From Rhodopseudomonas palustris (GTDB taxonomy: Bacteria > Pseudomonadota > Alphaproteobacteria > Rhizobiales > Xanthobacteraceae), in NCBI RefSeq assembly GCF_013415845.1, contig NZ_CP058907.1:1302001-1366000 (forward strand): DNA of 64,000 nucleotides, in the 5' to 3' direction. A program made the position numbers and the translations under genes. The notes under the pieces are model-generated. The model saw nothing but the letters and a program-made list of their open reading frames with translations, did no database searches and was not told the DNA's origin. Positions within the stretch are counted from its first letter, which is position 1, and the number at the start of each line of letters is the position of its first letter. Below, piece after piece: positions 1 to 11,155 of the stretch.

Positions 1-1
1 G

Positions 2-820
2 ATCGGAATCGTGCTCGCCGTCGCAGCGGCCGGCATAGCCGCTGTCGCCGCGCCCAACCAGGCGCCGCAATCCGCAGCGGGTGACGATGCCAAGCAGGTC
101 GACGTCGAGCTGGTACTGGCGGTTGACGTCTCCTACTCGATGGACGTCGACGAACTCGCGGTGCAGCGCGAAGGCTATGCCCAGGCGCTGATCTCCAGCG
201 AATTCCTCAAGACCCTGAAAACCGGCCCGACCGGCCGGATCGCGGTGACGTATTTCGAATGGGCCGCGTCCAGCGATCAGAAGATTATTCTTCCGTGGCA
301 CATCATCGACGGGCCGGAATCCGCCGATGCGGTCGCGGCCGAGATCCTGAAGGCGCCGCTGCGCCGTGCTTCGCGGACTTCAATCTCCGGCGCCATCAAC
401 TTCGCGCTGCCGCTGTTCGAGCAAAACCCGTATCACGGGCTGCGACGGGTGATCGATATCTCCGGCGACGGCCCGAACAATAACGGCGAGCCGGTGACGA
501 TCGCGCGCGATGCCGCGGTCGCCAAGGGCGTCGTCATCAACGGCCTGCCGATCATGGTGAAAGAGCCGTCCTACTCGATGATGGATATCGAGAATTTGGA
601 TTATTACTACGAGGACTGCGTCATCGGCGGTCCCGGCGCTTTCGTCGTGTCCATCAAGGATCGCGCCAAGTTCAAAGAGGCGATCCACACCAAGCTGGTG
701 ATGGAGGTCGCCGGCCACACTCCGCCCGCCCGCATTGTCCCGATCGCCGACGAGCACCGTCCCGCTCGGGTGTCGTGCCTGATTGGCGAGAAGGTCTGGC
801 AGGATCGGTGGGGGCGGTGA
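2..820 (+). CDS. DUF1194 (von Willebrand A-like) exported protein, 5' end cut off by the window
   Basis: The reading frame is open from the first bases, so the true start probably lies upstream. A GTG at 11 would leave a hydrophobic Ala-rich stretch with no basic n-region, which fits the tail of a signal peptide. The mature part begins around VDVELVLAVDVSYSMD, where the DVSxS sequence is the metal-ion-dependent adhesion site of VWA folds. This and the later DISGDGPNNNG motif are typical of the DUF1194 family, whose biochemical role is unknown. It is probably periplasmic. The stop is followed by a perfect inverted repeat shared with the convergent alcohol dehydrogenase gene. The family call is firm and the function is not. 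Confidence 0.8.
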   Translation: MGIVLAVAAAGIAAVAAPNQAPQSAAGDDAKQVDVELVLAVDVSYSMDVDELAVQREGYAQALISSEFLKTLKTGPTGRIAVTYFEWAASSDQKIILPWHIIDGPESADAVAAEILKAPLRRASRTSISGAINFALPLFEQNPYHGLRRVIDISGDGPNNNGEPVTIARDAAVAKGVVINGLPIMVKEPSYSMMDIENLDYYYEDCVIGGPGAFVVSIKDRAKFKEAIHTKLVMEVAGHTPPARIVPIADEHRPARVSCLIGEKVWQDRWGR

Positions 821-859
821 GGGCGCGGACGGATCGGGCGTCTCCGTCCGGATCAGTTC

Positions 860-901
860 GAGCGGGATGACTTGCCAATTCAGAATTCAGTCATCCCGCT
901 C
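860..901. terminator. Bidirectional intrinsic terminator-like inverted repeat
   Basis: A perfect 13-bp inverted repeat (GAGCGGGATGACT at 860-872 and its complement at 889-901) with a 16-nt loop lies between two convergent genes, 40 nt after the DUF1194 stop and 47 nt beyond the alcohol dehydrogenase stop. There is no clear T tract on either side. Confidence 0.6.
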
Positions 902-948
902 CAAGGTTGATCGGATCGGCCGTTATCCGATCATGGACGCGACGACCG

Positions 949-2100
949 TCAGGCGGCCGCCCGGAAGATGGTTTCGATCTCGGTCTGCGTCGCCTGCTTC
1001 GGATTGGTGAAGCCGCACGCATCCTTCAGCGCGTTGGCGGCGAGGATCGGCACGTCGGTTTCCTTCATGCCGAGACCGCCGAGACCGGGCGGAATGCCGA
1101 CATCGGCCGATAGCCGCTGGATGGCATGAATGGCGGCATCGGCGCCTTGGGCATCGGTCATGCCGGTGGTGTCGACGCCGAGCGCGTGGGCGACGTCCTT
1201 CAGCCGTCCCGCCGCGACTTGCGCGTTGTAGGCCTGCACGTGCGGCAGCAGCACCGCGTTGCAGACGCCGTGCGGCAGGTCGTAGAAGCCGCCGAGCTGG
1301 TGCGCCATCGCATGTACATAGCCGAGCGAGGCGTTGTTGAACGCCATGCCGGCGAGGAAGCCCGCATACGACATCGCCTCGCGGGCGACGAGGTTCTGGC
1401 CCTCGGCGACCACGGTGCGCAGACTGTTGGAGATGATCGACATCGCCTTCAGCGCGCAGGCGTCGGTGATCGGCGTTGCGGCAATCGACACATAGGCTTC
1501 GATCGCGTGCGTCAGCGCGTCCATGCCGGTCGCGGCGGTCAGGGCCGGCGGCTTGCCGAGCATCAGTACCGGATCGTTGACCGACAGCAGCGGCGTGGTG
1601 TGGCGGTCGACGATCGCCATCTTCACCTGGCGTTCCTCGTCGGTGATGATGCAGAACCGCGTCATCTCACTCGCCGTGCCGGCCGTGGTGTTGATGGCGA
1701 TCAGCGGAAGCTGAGCGTGCGCCGACCGATCGACGCCTTCATAGTCCTTGATGCTGCCGCCATTGGTGGCGGTCAGCGCGATGCCCTTCGCGCAATCGTG
1801 CGCTGAACCGCCGCCGAGCGAGATCACGCAGTCGCAGTTCTCCTGCTTCAGCAGTGCAAGCCCGTCTTCGACGTTCTTGATCGTCGGGTTTGGCTTCGCG
1901 CCCGGGAAGACGACGCTGGTCACGTTGCGTTCGATCAGCATCGAGGCGATCTGGTCGGCGACGCCGAGCTTGTGCAGCCCGCTGTCAGTGACGATCAGCG
2001 CGCGCTTGAAGCCCCGTGCCTTGGCGTGGTCCGCTGCGCTCGATACGCAGCCGGCGCCGAACAGATTGAGAGAGGGAATGAAGAAGGTCGTTGCGGTCAT
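949..2100 (-). CDS. Iron-containing (group III) alcohol dehydrogenase
   Basis: This 383-aa cytoplasmic enzyme is predicted to oxidise a primary alcohol to its aldehyde with NAD. The N-terminal nucleotide-binding half carries the GGGS motif at 97-100. The C-terminal helical half has the expected metal ligands D194, H198, H263 and H277, in contexts [10 protein letters not shown] and LPHG. The start at 2100 is chosen because GGAAGG lies 8 nt upstream and homologues begin at this point. The gene follows an AcoD-like aldehyde dehydrogenase on the same strand after 189 bp, which suggests a two-step alcohol to aldehyde to acid route. The substrate (ethanol, butanol, methanol or other) cannot be read from sequence. 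Confidence 0.9.
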   Translation of the reverse strand: MTATTFFIPSLNLFGAGCVSSAADHAKARGFKRALIVTDSGLHKLGVADQIASMLIERNVTSVVFPGAKPNPTIKNVEDGLALLKQENCDCVISLGGGSAHDCAKGIALTATNGGSIKDYEGVDRSAHAQLPLIAINTTAGTASEMTRFCIITDEERQVKMAIVDRHTTPLLSVNDPVLMLGKPPALTAATGMDALTHAIEAYVSIAATPITDACALKAMSIISNSLRTVVAEGQNLVAREAMSYAGFLAGMAFNNASLGYVHAMAHQLGGFYDLPHGVCNAVLLPHVQAYNAQVAAGRLKDVAHALGVDTTGMTDAQGADAAIHAIQRLSADVGIPPGLGGLGMKETDVPILAANALKDACGFTNPKQATQTEIETIFRAAA

Positions 2101-2212
2101 TGGTGTTTCCTTCCATGCGTTTTCGTTGTTGATCGGTGGTCGATGAGCGCGCCGGCCGGACGAATGCGACGGTCCAGCTACGCTCCGCGTTTCCAGGGCA
2201 ATACCCTGCTGT

Positions 2213-2239
2213 CCGGACGGCGCAGGAAACGCCGTCCGG
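2213..2239 (-). terminator. Intercistronic hairpin between aldehyde and alcohol dehydrogenase genes
   Basis: Perfect 10-bp arms (2213-2222 and 2230-2239) enclose a 7-nt loop about 50 nt downstream of the aldehyde dehydrogenase stop. A second pair of outer segments (GGTATTGC-like) could extend the stem with a bulge. There is no T tract, so it may attenuate or stabilise the transcript rather than fully terminate it. Confidence 0.4.
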
Positions 2240-2289
2240 TATTGCTGCGAGCGAGTGCTTTGCACCCGCCGATGAAGTGAGTTCGCTTC

Positions 2290-3810
2290 CTAGAAGAAGC
2301 CGAGTGGGCCGGTGCCGTAGCTCACCAGCAGGTTCTTGGTGTGCTGATAGTGATCGAGCATCATCTTGTGGGTCTCGCGCCCGATGCCGGATTGCTTGTA
2401 GCCGCCGAAGGCGGCGTGCGCCGGATAGGCGTGGTAGCAATTGGTCCACACCCGGCCCGCAGCGATGGCGCGTCCGAACCGATAGGCACGGGTGCCGTCC
2501 CGCGTCCAGACGCCTGCGCCGAGTCCGTACTGGGTGTCGTTGGCGATGGCGATCGCTTCGGCTTCGTCCTTGAAGGTGGTGACCGACACCACGGGGCCGA
2601 AGATTTCTTCCTGGAAGATCCGCATTTGGTTGTGGCCGCGGAACACGGTCGGATGCACGTAGTAGCCACCGGCGAGATCGCCGGGCAGCTGCGCCCGCCC
2701 GCCGCCGGCCAGCAGTTCGGCGCCTTCGTGCCGACCGATGTCGATGTAGGACAGGATCTTGTCGAGCTGCTCTTGCGACGCCTGCGCACCGATCATCGTT
2801 GCCGGATCGCGCGGATCGCCCTGCCGGATCGCGGCGACGCGGGCGAGCGCCCGCTCCATGAAGCGATCGTAGATCGATTCCTGCACCAGCGCGCGGCTCG
2901 GGCAGGTGCACACTTCGCCTTGATTGAGCGCGAACATCACGAAGCCTTCGATCGCCTTGTCGAAGAACGGGTCGTCTTCGGCCGTGACGTCGCCGAAGAA
3001 GATGTTCGGCGATTTGCCGCCGAGTTCCAGTGACACCGGCACCAGATTCTCGCTGGCGTATTGCATGATCAGCCGCCCGGTCGAGGTCTCGCCGGTGAAG
3101 GCGATCTTGGCGATGCGCGGGCTGGACGCCAGCGGCTTGCCGGCCTCGACGCCGAAGCCGTTGACGACGTTGACGACGCCGGGAGGCAACAGATCGCCGA
3201 CCAGTTCGGCCCATACCAGGATCGAGGCCGGGGTCTGCTCGGCCGGCTTCAGCACCACGCAGTTGCCGGCGGCGAGTGCCGGCGCCAGCTTCCAGGCGGC
3301 CATCAGCAACGGGAAGTTCCACGGAATGATCTGGCCGACGACGCCGAGCGGCTCGTGGAAGTGATACGCGATGGTGTCGTGATCGATCTCCGAGATCGAA
3401 CCTTCCTGCGCGCGCAGTGCACCTGCGAAATAGCGGAAGTGATCGATCGCCAGCGGCAGGTCGGCGGCCCGCGTCTCGCGGATCGGCTTGCCGTTGTCGA
3501 GCGTCTCGGCGATCGCCAGCAGATCGAGATTGGCTTCCATCCGATCGGCGATGCGATTGAGAATGAGTGACCGTTCTGTCGTCGTCGTCTTGCTCCAGGT
3601 GACGCTCGCGGTGTGCGCTGCATCAAGCGCGAGTTCGACGTCTTCCTTCTGCGAACGCGGAATTTCCGTCAGTTTTGCGCCGGTGATCGGCGTGGTGTTG
3701 TCGAAGTATCTGCCATCGACCGGCGCAACCCAGCGGCCGCCGATGAAGTTGCCATAGCGGGCCTTGAAGACCGTGCTGGCGTCAGGATGCATCGTTGTGA
3801 TGAGGTTCAT
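2290..3810 (-). CDS. NAD-dependent aldehyde dehydrogenase, AcoD/ExaC type
   Basis: This 506-aa protein has the usual length for the family and is predicted to oxidise an aliphatic aldehyde to the acid. It shows the PWNFP motif (N165), the general-base motif LELGGKS with E262, and the nucleophile C301 in GEVCTCP. The sequence pattern (GNFIGGRWV at the start, YGTGPLGFF at the end) matches acetaldehyde dehydrogenases of the AcoD/ExaC group. The start at 3810 has GGAGGAAG upstream. A near-consensus sigma-54 promoter lies just upstream and an AcoR-like activator is encoded divergently. This fits an inducible alcohol/aldehyde operon with the downstream Fe-type alcohol dehydrogenase. Confidence 0.92.
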   Translation of the reverse strand: MNLITTMHPDASTVFKARYGNFIGGRWVAPVDGRYFDNTTPITGAKLTEIPRSQKEDVELALDAAHTASVTWSKTTTTERSLILNRIADRMEANLDLLAIAETLDNGKPIRETRAADLPLAIDHFRYFAGALRAQEGSISEIDHDTIAYHFHEPLGVVGQIIPWNFPLLMAAWKLAPALAAGNCVVLKPAEQTPASILVWAELVGDLLPPGVVNVVNGFGVEAGKPLASSPRIAKIAFTGETSTGRLIMQYASENLVPVSLELGGKSPNIFFGDVTAEDDPFFDKAIEGFVMFALNQGEVCTCPSRALVQESIYDRFMERALARVAAIRQGDPRDPATMIGAQASQEQLDKILSYIDIGRHEGAELLAGGGRAQLPGDLAGGYYVHPTVFRGHNQMRIFQEEIFGPVVSVTTFKDEAEAIAIANDTQYGLGAGVWTRDGTRAYRFGRAIAAGRVWTNCYHAYPAHAAFGGYKQSGIGRETHKMMLDHYQHTKNLLVSYGTGPLGFF

Positions 3811-3845
3811 GGCTTCCTCCCATATGTTGAAGCGAGCGGAACTAC

Positions 3846-3860
3846 GCACAACCTGTGCCA
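3846..3860 (-). promoter_or_regulatory. Sigma-54 (-24/-12) promoter for the aldehyde dehydrogenase operon
   Basis: Read on the minus strand the site is TGGCACAGGTTGTGC. The consensus TGGCACG-N4-TTGC is matched at the GG of -24 and the GC of -12 with correct spacing. The predicted start of transcription is near 3833, about 23 nt before the ATG at 3810. The neighbouring gene encodes a sigma-54 activator with a GAFTGA loop, which strongly supports the site. Confidence 0.7.
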
Positions 3861-3891
3861 CCCGCGCCGGAGGCCTGCGGCCACTGCTCCG

Positions 3892-3907
3892 CGAACTGAT
3901 CAGTTCG
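3892..3907. promoter_or_regulatory. Candidate upstream activator site: perfect 16-bp palindrome
   Basis: CGAACTGATCAGTTCG is a perfect palindrome lying about 60-75 bp upstream of the predicted sigma-54 transcription start, a normal distance for an enhancer-bound activator. It could bind the AcoR-like protein encoded next door. A second short dyad, GCAACA-CC-TGTTGC, lies at 4008-4021. Confidence 0.45.
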
Positions 3908-4048
3908 TTGATAAAGCTGGGAGGATTCTAGATTGGGACGCGCCGGCCGCAGGTGGCGATCTCTGGACAGCACCTCAGGCTGCGTGTGATACTCGCAGCA
4001 GTTGGACGCAACACCTGTTGCAGAATCCAACACTCCGAGGATCCGCCT

Positions 4049-5938
<1,890 letters not shown>

Positions 5939-5978
5939 GCTGCGCGATGCGTTGTGCTGCGTGGCGGGTGACGATCCC

Positions 5979-7382
5979 TTATCCTGCCGGCACCCAATTG
6001 CCGTGGAAGCCGTCGGGAATGCGGTGGCCGAGATGCACCAGGGCGATCGGGCCTGCCGCAATGTCTGTCGCATTGAACACCGCAAGGTCGCTGCGATTCT
6101 CGCAGCCGCGCCACACCACCGCGAGCAGCCAACCTTCGGCTTCGTTTGCGTCGGTCGCGCGCGGCACGAACACCGGCTCGCCGATGGTGTCGCCGGTCGG
6201 CAGCAGATAGCGAGTGCGGCGATGGCCGTTGCCGTCGACATGCACGAGTCCAGTGAGCATGCCGAGCATCGGTGTTTCCGGGCTGGCGCACGCGTACCAG
6301 CCGTGGCCGCTGCGCAGGCCGGCACGGCGCTCGTCGATCCGTGGAAATTCGCCGCTGATCTCGTCCAGATAGCTGCGCTTGAAGGCGTTGGTGTTGCCGG
6401 CGAGGTCGAAGCTCCAGCGGCACAGTCGCGCACGGCCCTTCTCCGGATCGGTGCGGCGACCGTCGGGATGGGTGAACAGCGGCGCTTCCTCCGACTGCAT
6501 CACGTCGGCGACGATCCGGGTGCCGTCCTCCCACGCGTTCATGACGTGGAACACGAAGCAAGCCTCGCCGCGGAACCAGCGGATGTCGCGGGTCGAGCCG
6601 GAGCGGTTCATCACGCCGACATACGAGCCCTTGCGCGGATCCCAGGCGTAGGGCGGCCGGCCGCGCATCGCGCGCCAGATACTGCCGGTGAGCGGCAGGA
6701 TCGGGAACAGCACATGATGCTCGGTGACGATGAAGTCGTGCACCATCGCCGCAAACGGGGCCTTGAAATGCTCCAGCCGGGTGACGTTGCCCGAGGCGTC
6801 GATCGCCCCGAACGACATCGTACGCGTCAGCGGGCCGCTGGCGTTGTAGCCGAAGAACAGCATCTCGCCGGTCACCGGGTCGATCTTCGGGTGAGCGGTG
6901 AATGGCCCCTTCAACGCGCCGCCGTAGTCGCAGTAACCGCGGGTCTCGAGCGTGTCGCGTTCGATCTGCATCGGCAGATGCGCCTCTTCCAGCGCCAGGA
7001 GCCGGCCGGCGTGGAACACGATGTTGGTGTTGGCGACGTTGCCGTCGTCCGGCACCGAGCGCGGTGCATCGGGCAGCTTGAGGTTGAACTCGCCGTAGAG
7101 CGGGCGGCCCGCCTCGTGCTCGGCGAGCCATTTCGGCGTGCGCACCCAGCGGTTACGATACGACGCGCGGCCGTTCTCCAGATGAAACGCGTGCAGCATG
7201 CCGTCGCCAAAGAACCAGTGCGCGTTCGGCGAGACGAATTGCGGGTTGGCGCCGTTGCGATACAGCGTGCCGTTCAATTCCCGCGGCAGCTCGCCCTTGA
7301 TGCTGAGGAACGGCGCGTCGCATTCCATTGGGATCGGCGCGAGATTGTCGCACGCATCCGGAATTCCGGTCACCTGAAGCAT
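5979..7382 (-). CDS. Carotenoid oxygenase / lignostilbene dioxygenase family protein
   Basis: This 467-aa non-heme iron dioxygenase belongs to the family that cleaves carbon-carbon double bonds in carotenoids, apocarotenoids or stilbenes to give two carbonyl products. All four iron-binding histidines expected for the beta-propeller fold are visible: H164 (FTAHPK), H215 (MVHDF), H279 (FVFHVMNAWEDG) and H460 (GFHGNW) near the C-terminus. The length is normal and there is no signal peptide. The start at 7382 is chosen from homologue-like N-terminal sequence. It is convergent with the sigma-54 regulator and follows the VWA-like gene by 41 bp. Its aldehyde products could feed the nearby dehydrogenases, but that is speculation. 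Confidence 0.88.
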   Translation of the reverse strand: MLQVTGIPDACDNLAPIPMECDAPFLSIKGELPRELNGTLYRNGANPQFVSPNAHWFFGDGMLHAFHLENGRASYRNRWVRTPKWLAEHEAGRPLYGEFNLKLPDAPRSVPDDGNVANTNIVFHAGRLLALEEAHLPMQIERDTLETRGYCDYGGALKGPFTAHPKIDPVTGEMLFFGYNASGPLTRTMSFGAIDASGNVTRLEHFKAPFAAMVHDFIVTEHHVLFPILPLTGSIWRAMRGRPPYAWDPRKGSYVGVMNRSGSTRDIRWFRGEACFVFHVMNAWEDGTRIVADVMQSEEAPLFTHPDGRRTDPEKGRARLCRWSFDLAGNTNAFKRSYLDEISGEFPRIDERRAGLRSGHGWYACASPETPMLGMLTGLVHVDGNGHRRTRYLLPTGDTIGEPVFVPRATDANEAEGWLLAVVWRGCENRSDLAVFNATDIAAGPIALVHLGHRIPDGFHGNWVPAG

Positions 7383-7423
7383 GGCGTGCTCCTGAGCCTC
7401 TCTTGGTCGTGCTTCGGACCTCG

Positions 7424-8809
7424 TCAATCGAGCGCGAGCAGGCGCCCGAACGGCTGCACCGCGTGAGCGTGTTCTTGTGGCACCGCCCAGATCACCGGCC
7501 AACGCGGCTTGAAATGCGCCGGGCCTTCGAGGTCGGTCAAGACCACGGTGATATCGGGCTTGTGCCGGTCGGCCTCGGCGAGCAGCGGCGTGAAGTCGGT
7601 GCCGCCGCCGCCGGAGAATTCGATCTCGCTGAGCACGAAGCGGCGGCCGGGCTCGAAGACCTCGACCTGCCGCACCCGCTCGTCGCCGATGATCAGCACC
7701 AGGCCGGCTTCCTGGCGCCGGATGATGGTTTCGATCTCGTTGGCAAAGCGCTGCACCAGCGCGTCGTCGATCGAGCCGGAGACGTCGATGATCAGCACCA
7801 GCCGCGGCTCGTTCTTGGTGGGGCTGAAGCCCGGCTCGAACGGCATCCGATGATTGCCGGCGCGGCCCTGGTTGGCGATGTAAGAGCGGGTCGGGCGCGA
7901 CCACGTCAGCGCCGGCTTGCGGGCGAGGCCGCGCGCGAGCTGCACCCGCAGCACCTGGGCCCACGGCGTGCGGGTCCGCGGCAGATCGGCGATCAGCGCG
8001 CGCAGCATCGAGAATGCGCCGTCGCCGGCATGGCCGCGCAAGATTCGCTCGCTCCATTCGCGTGCCCGTTCGGCCTCGTGCTCGGGTGCCGACTGTGAGT
8101 CCGGGTTAGGTACCAGGTCGCGTGAGCCACCGGCGCCGAGAGCCCGCACCTTGGCGGACTTGGCGCCATCGCTCGGTCGCGCGGTCTCGGTCTCGGTCTC
8201 GCCGGCGCCGGATTGCGACTGCGCCTGATCCTTTCCGCCGGAGCCGGACGCATCGGCTTCGGAGCCTTGCTGGGACTGCCGGCCGGATTGTTGTTTGCCG
8301 CTGGTGCCGTCACGGTCGCGGTCGTCGATCGCGCGGTACAGCTTCTCGACGTCCCATTCCAACAGTGCCGCCTCGGGCTGCTGCTCGCGGCCGAGCGCCT
8401 GGAAGACGATCTGCTCCAGCATCACGGCGTTCGCCGGCAGTTGCAGCCAGCTCAGATGCGCCAGCGTTGAGTTGACGATGGCGTCGGCGCAGATGTTGAA
8501 CAGTTCGAGATCGACACCGCCCTGCGTACGTTGCAGCTCGACGAAACGCTGGGAGTGGCGCAGCGCGATGTGCAGCACTTCGTGCGCGACGACGCCGACC
8601 TGTTCGGGCAGCGGCAACCGTTCGAATGCGGCGCTGTAGTACACCGTGGTGCCGTCGGTGCCGGCGGCAGGGACGTCTGCCGGTGCATCGGCGGCAAGGT
8701 CGCGATGCTGCACCCACAGCGCCAACCCTCCGGTCGAGGGCGCGAACTCAACCATGCGCTGGATCGCACGCGTGCCGCGGTGACAATACAGCGCGCTGGC
8801 TTCAGGCAT
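7424..8809 (-). CDS. VWA-like / putative metallopeptidase protein (DUF2201, COG3864 type)
   Basis: This 461-aa protein has two recognisable parts. Near residue 76 the sequence HEVLHIALRH gives a zinc-peptidase-like HExxHxxxxH motif. After a charged, Ser/Gln-rich low-complexity linker (about 180-240), the C-terminal DUF2201 domain carries the VWA MIDAS sequence DVSGS and the GGGGTDF motif. The start overlaps the stop of the preceding MoxR-like ATPase gene by 8 bp, so the two are translated together. MoxR ATPases paired with VWA proteins usually act as chaperones for assembly or metal insertion into other enzymes. Which client this pair serves is unknown. Confidence 0.85.
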   Translation of the reverse strand: MPEASALYCHRGTRAIQRMVEFAPSTGGLALWVQHRDLAADAPADVPAAGTDGTTVYYSAAFERLPLPEQVGVVAHEVLHIALRHSQRFVELQRTQGGVDLELFNICADAIVNSTLAHLSWLQLPANAVMLEQIVFQALGREQQPEAALLEWDVEKLYRAIDDRDRDGTSGKQQSGRQSQQGSEADASGSGGKDQAQSQSGAGETETETARPSDGAKSAKVRALGAGGSRDLVPNPDSQSAPEHEAERAREWSERILRGHAGDGAFSMLRALIADLPRTRTPWAQVLRVQLARGLARKPALTWSRPTRSYIANQGRAGNHRMPFEPGFSPTKNEPRLVLIIDVSGSIDDALVQRFANEIETIIRRQEAGLVLIIGDERVRQVEVFEPGRRFVLSEIEFSGGGGTDFTPLLAEADRHKPDITVVLTDLEGPAHFKPRWPVIWAVPQEHAHAVQPFGRLLALD

Positions 8810-9911
8810 CGGAGGCTTCCAATTGCCGGCGCCCGGCGTAGCTGGCGTAGGCTGGGCTGTCGAGGATCGCGGATTCGAGGCCGTTCTCCAGGCCGCGCTG
8901 CATCAGCAATTCCATCGCCAGCGTCTGCGCTTCCCGGATCGGCAACGGCGCAGCGCTGCGGATGTCGGGCAGTTGCTCGATGATCTCCAGGGCGCGCGCC
9001 ATCGTCTGCTTGTCGGTGCTGGCGGCGAGCAGCCCATACAGCATGCCGTAGAGGGCATCGAGCGACTTCGGCAGCAGTGCCGCGGTCTCCGGGCCCGGAC
9101 GTGCGGCGAGTAGCTTCAGCACATCGGTGCCGGCCTGAATTTCGCGCAGCACGCCGAAGAATTCCGCGGCATTGGCGGCGCCGATCCGGCCCTGCACGAA
9201 CAGCCGCTTGGCGTGATCGGACAGGCCGGATTTCAGCACGTTGGAAATGTCCTCCCAGCCGCGCGGGCTGGCGCCGATCAGATGATCGCCGGCGAGCTGC
9301 GCCTGGGTGTCGTCGAGCTTGTCGGGACGGATCTTCAAATAAGCCATCACTTCCGGAGCGAATTCCTGCGTGATGGCGTGGTTGAGAAACGCATCGATCG
9401 CGGTCTGGACGTTGAAGTGGAACATGCGGTCGGCGAGCGCGGTGCCCATGTCGTGGCTGATCGCGCCATGGAAGCTGGCATTGCCGGCGGCGACCACCTG
9501 CCAGCCGTCCGGCAGATGATAGTTGCCGACGCGGCGATCGAGGATCAGCGAGTAGGCCGAGATCTGCAGCCGCTGGTCGGCGGCTGTGAGCTCGTCGAGA
9601 AACAGCACGCCTTCGGGCTGATCGCGGGACGGCAGGAACTCCGGCGGAAACCAGACCGTCTTGGCGAGATTCTCGTCGGCATAGATCGCGCCGCGGATAT
9701 CCACGGGCTCGATCGTGGTCAGCCGCAGATCGATCAGCGGCACCCGATAATGTGCGGCGACCTGGCGGACGATCGAGGACTTGCCGACCCCGCGCGTCCC
9801 CCACAGCATCGACGCCCGCCGCCGCAGCGTCGGATCGGCGTATTGCTCGATCAGCGCGGCCTTGGCGGCTGCGATCGAGACCGGAGGGATGTTCATCGGG
9901 TTGCCGTGCAT
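8802..9911 (-). CDS. MoxR-type AAA+ ATPase
   Basis: This 369-aa AAA+ ATPase has Walker A GTRGVGKSS at about 36-44 and Walker B VLFLDELT near 95. The segment LIDLRLTTIEPVDIRGAIY between them is typical of MoxR-like ATPases. The start at 9911 has a GAGGA site; a second ATG 15 nt downstream is possible. It overlaps the VWA/HExxH gene by 8 bp and is followed in the same direction by the dioxygenase, so ATPase, VWA partner and dioxygenase may form one operon. The likely role is ATP-driven remodelling of a partner complex in the cytoplasm. Confidence 0.88.
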   Translation of the reverse strand: MHGNPMNIPPVSIAAAKAALIEQYADPTLRRRASMLWGTRGVGKSSIVRQVAAHYRVPLIDLRLTTIEPVDIRGAIYADENLAKTVWFPPEFLPSRDQPEGVLFLDELTAADQRLQISAYSLILDRRVGNYHLPDGWQVVAAGNASFHGAISHDMGTALADRMFHFNVQTAIDAFLNHAITQEFAPEVMAYLKIRPDKLDDTQAQLAGDHLIGASPRGWEDISNVLKSGLSDHAKRLFVQGRIGAANAAEFFGVLREIQAGTDVLKLLAARPGPETAALLPKSLDALYGMLYGLLAASTDKQTMARALEIIEQLPDIRSAAPLPIREAQTLAMELLMQRGLENGLESAILDSPAYASYAGRRQLEASDA

Positions 9912-9929
9912 CGATCGTGTCCTCGCTCG

Positions 9930-10982
9930 TCAGGTCGTCTGGGCGTCCAGGTTGGTCGTCGTCGGTTCCGGTTCGGACTCCGGCAGCCAGGTCTCCTTCC
10001 AGCGCCGGGGAATCGGGGGAATCTCCAGCGAAGGGGTTTCGCGCATGCCGAACGCGCCGAACATCAGCAGCGGCGGTGCGCCCATCAGCAGCAGGTTGAA
10101 GATCGAGTCCTGCGGCACGTCGATCATCGTCAGGCTGGCCGCTCCGGCGATCAGGCCGCCGAAGAACAACGCCGGCACCGCGCGGCGGAAGGTGACGGTC
10201 CAGCGCGCGCCGCGCAGCTTTTCGTAATACGCCGCCGGGGGCCGCGTCAGGGTGCGCTCCAGATGCGCCACGGTCTTCTCAAAGGCGGCCTCGACGCGGC
10301 CGCTCCGCTCGGGTTCCTGGCCGCGCACCATCAGCTTGCCGGTGAAACCGGATTTGTTCTTGCGCAGCGTGGACCACGACCAGCCGATGACGGCGAGCAG
10401 ATCCTCCGGCAGCGCCACGCCGGGGGCCTTCGGCGTGATGTCGATCTCGGCCGGATAGCTGCGAACCTGGGCTGCACGCAGCACCACCATGAAGCCGGCG
10501 ATCTCGGCCTCGCCCCGAATCAGCTCCCGGCGCACTGTGTCGGTCGCAGCGCGCCGCGCGTTCGGCTGCACCAGGCGATAGCTCAGCGCCACCGCGGTGC
10601 CTTCGATGGTGCGGAACTGTTGCTGCGGCAGCACCGTTTCGATCCGCTGCAACAACACCGCCGGATCGTCTCCCTGGCTTTCGAGCGTCGCCGACAGCCG
10701 CTGCGGCAACGTCAGTGTTCGGGTGATGAGGTGCAGACCCGGGCGCGGATTGTCGAGCTGCAGCACCTCGGTCGCATCGATCCCGCTACGATCGGATTTC
10801 TCGTGCGTCACCGGTTTGAAGATCAGCCGGCGGGCGATGCGATCGCTGGCGGCAAGGTCCACTTGGTAGCCGCGTTGCGTGAACGGCTGCACCAGCCCGA
10901 GGATTTCATGGTGGGTGAACGGGTGGGTCGGCTTGGTGGTGTCGATTCCTGCCGAACCGGTCCAAAGCTGAGCGTAGTTCAT
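9930..10982 (-). CDS. Hypothetical membrane-anchored protein
   Basis: I do not recognise this 350-aa protein. Most of it is a soluble, Arg-rich N-terminal region. Two hydrophobic segments near residues 275-315 (AVPALFFGGLIAGAASL and NLLLMGAPPLLMFGAFG) could span the membrane, followed by a short acidic tail. The ATG at 10982 lies 12 nt after GGAGG; an in-frame GTG 9 nt upstream is an alternative start. The gene is 18 bp upstream of the MoxR-like ATPase on the same strand, so it likely belongs to the MoxR/VWA operon and could anchor that complex to the membrane, which is an inference from position only. Confidence 0.7.
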   Translation of the reverse strand: MNYAQLWTGSAGIDTTKPTHPFTHHEILGLVQPFTQRGYQVDLAASDRIARRLIFKPVTHEKSDRSGIDATEVLQLDNPRPGLHLITRTLTLPQRLSATLESQGDDPAVLLQRIETVLPQQQFRTIEGTAVALSYRLVQPNARRAATDTVRRELIRGEAEIAGFMVVLRAAQVRSYPAEIDITPKAPGVALPEDLLAVIGWSWSTLRKNKSGFTGKLMVRGQEPERSGRVEAAFEKTVAHLERTLTRPPAAYYEKLRGARWTVTFRRAVPALFFGGLIAGAASLTMIDVPQDSIFNLLLMGAPPLLMFGAFGMRETPSLEIPPIPRRWKETWLPESEPEPTTTNLDAQTT

Positions 10983-11155
10983 GACCGTCACCAACCTCCG
11001 CAGTGTGAGCAGCTGCGGCGCAGCCCGATGAGGAGCCGCGCCGCGATTCACGCGCTCAGTCGATCGCGTTGGGTCTAGTTTCTTCAACTGCGAGGCGAAC
11101 GCAACTCACGCTATTGTTGATCGTGGCTCGCGGAGTTGCGTCACGCAGTGTGGGC

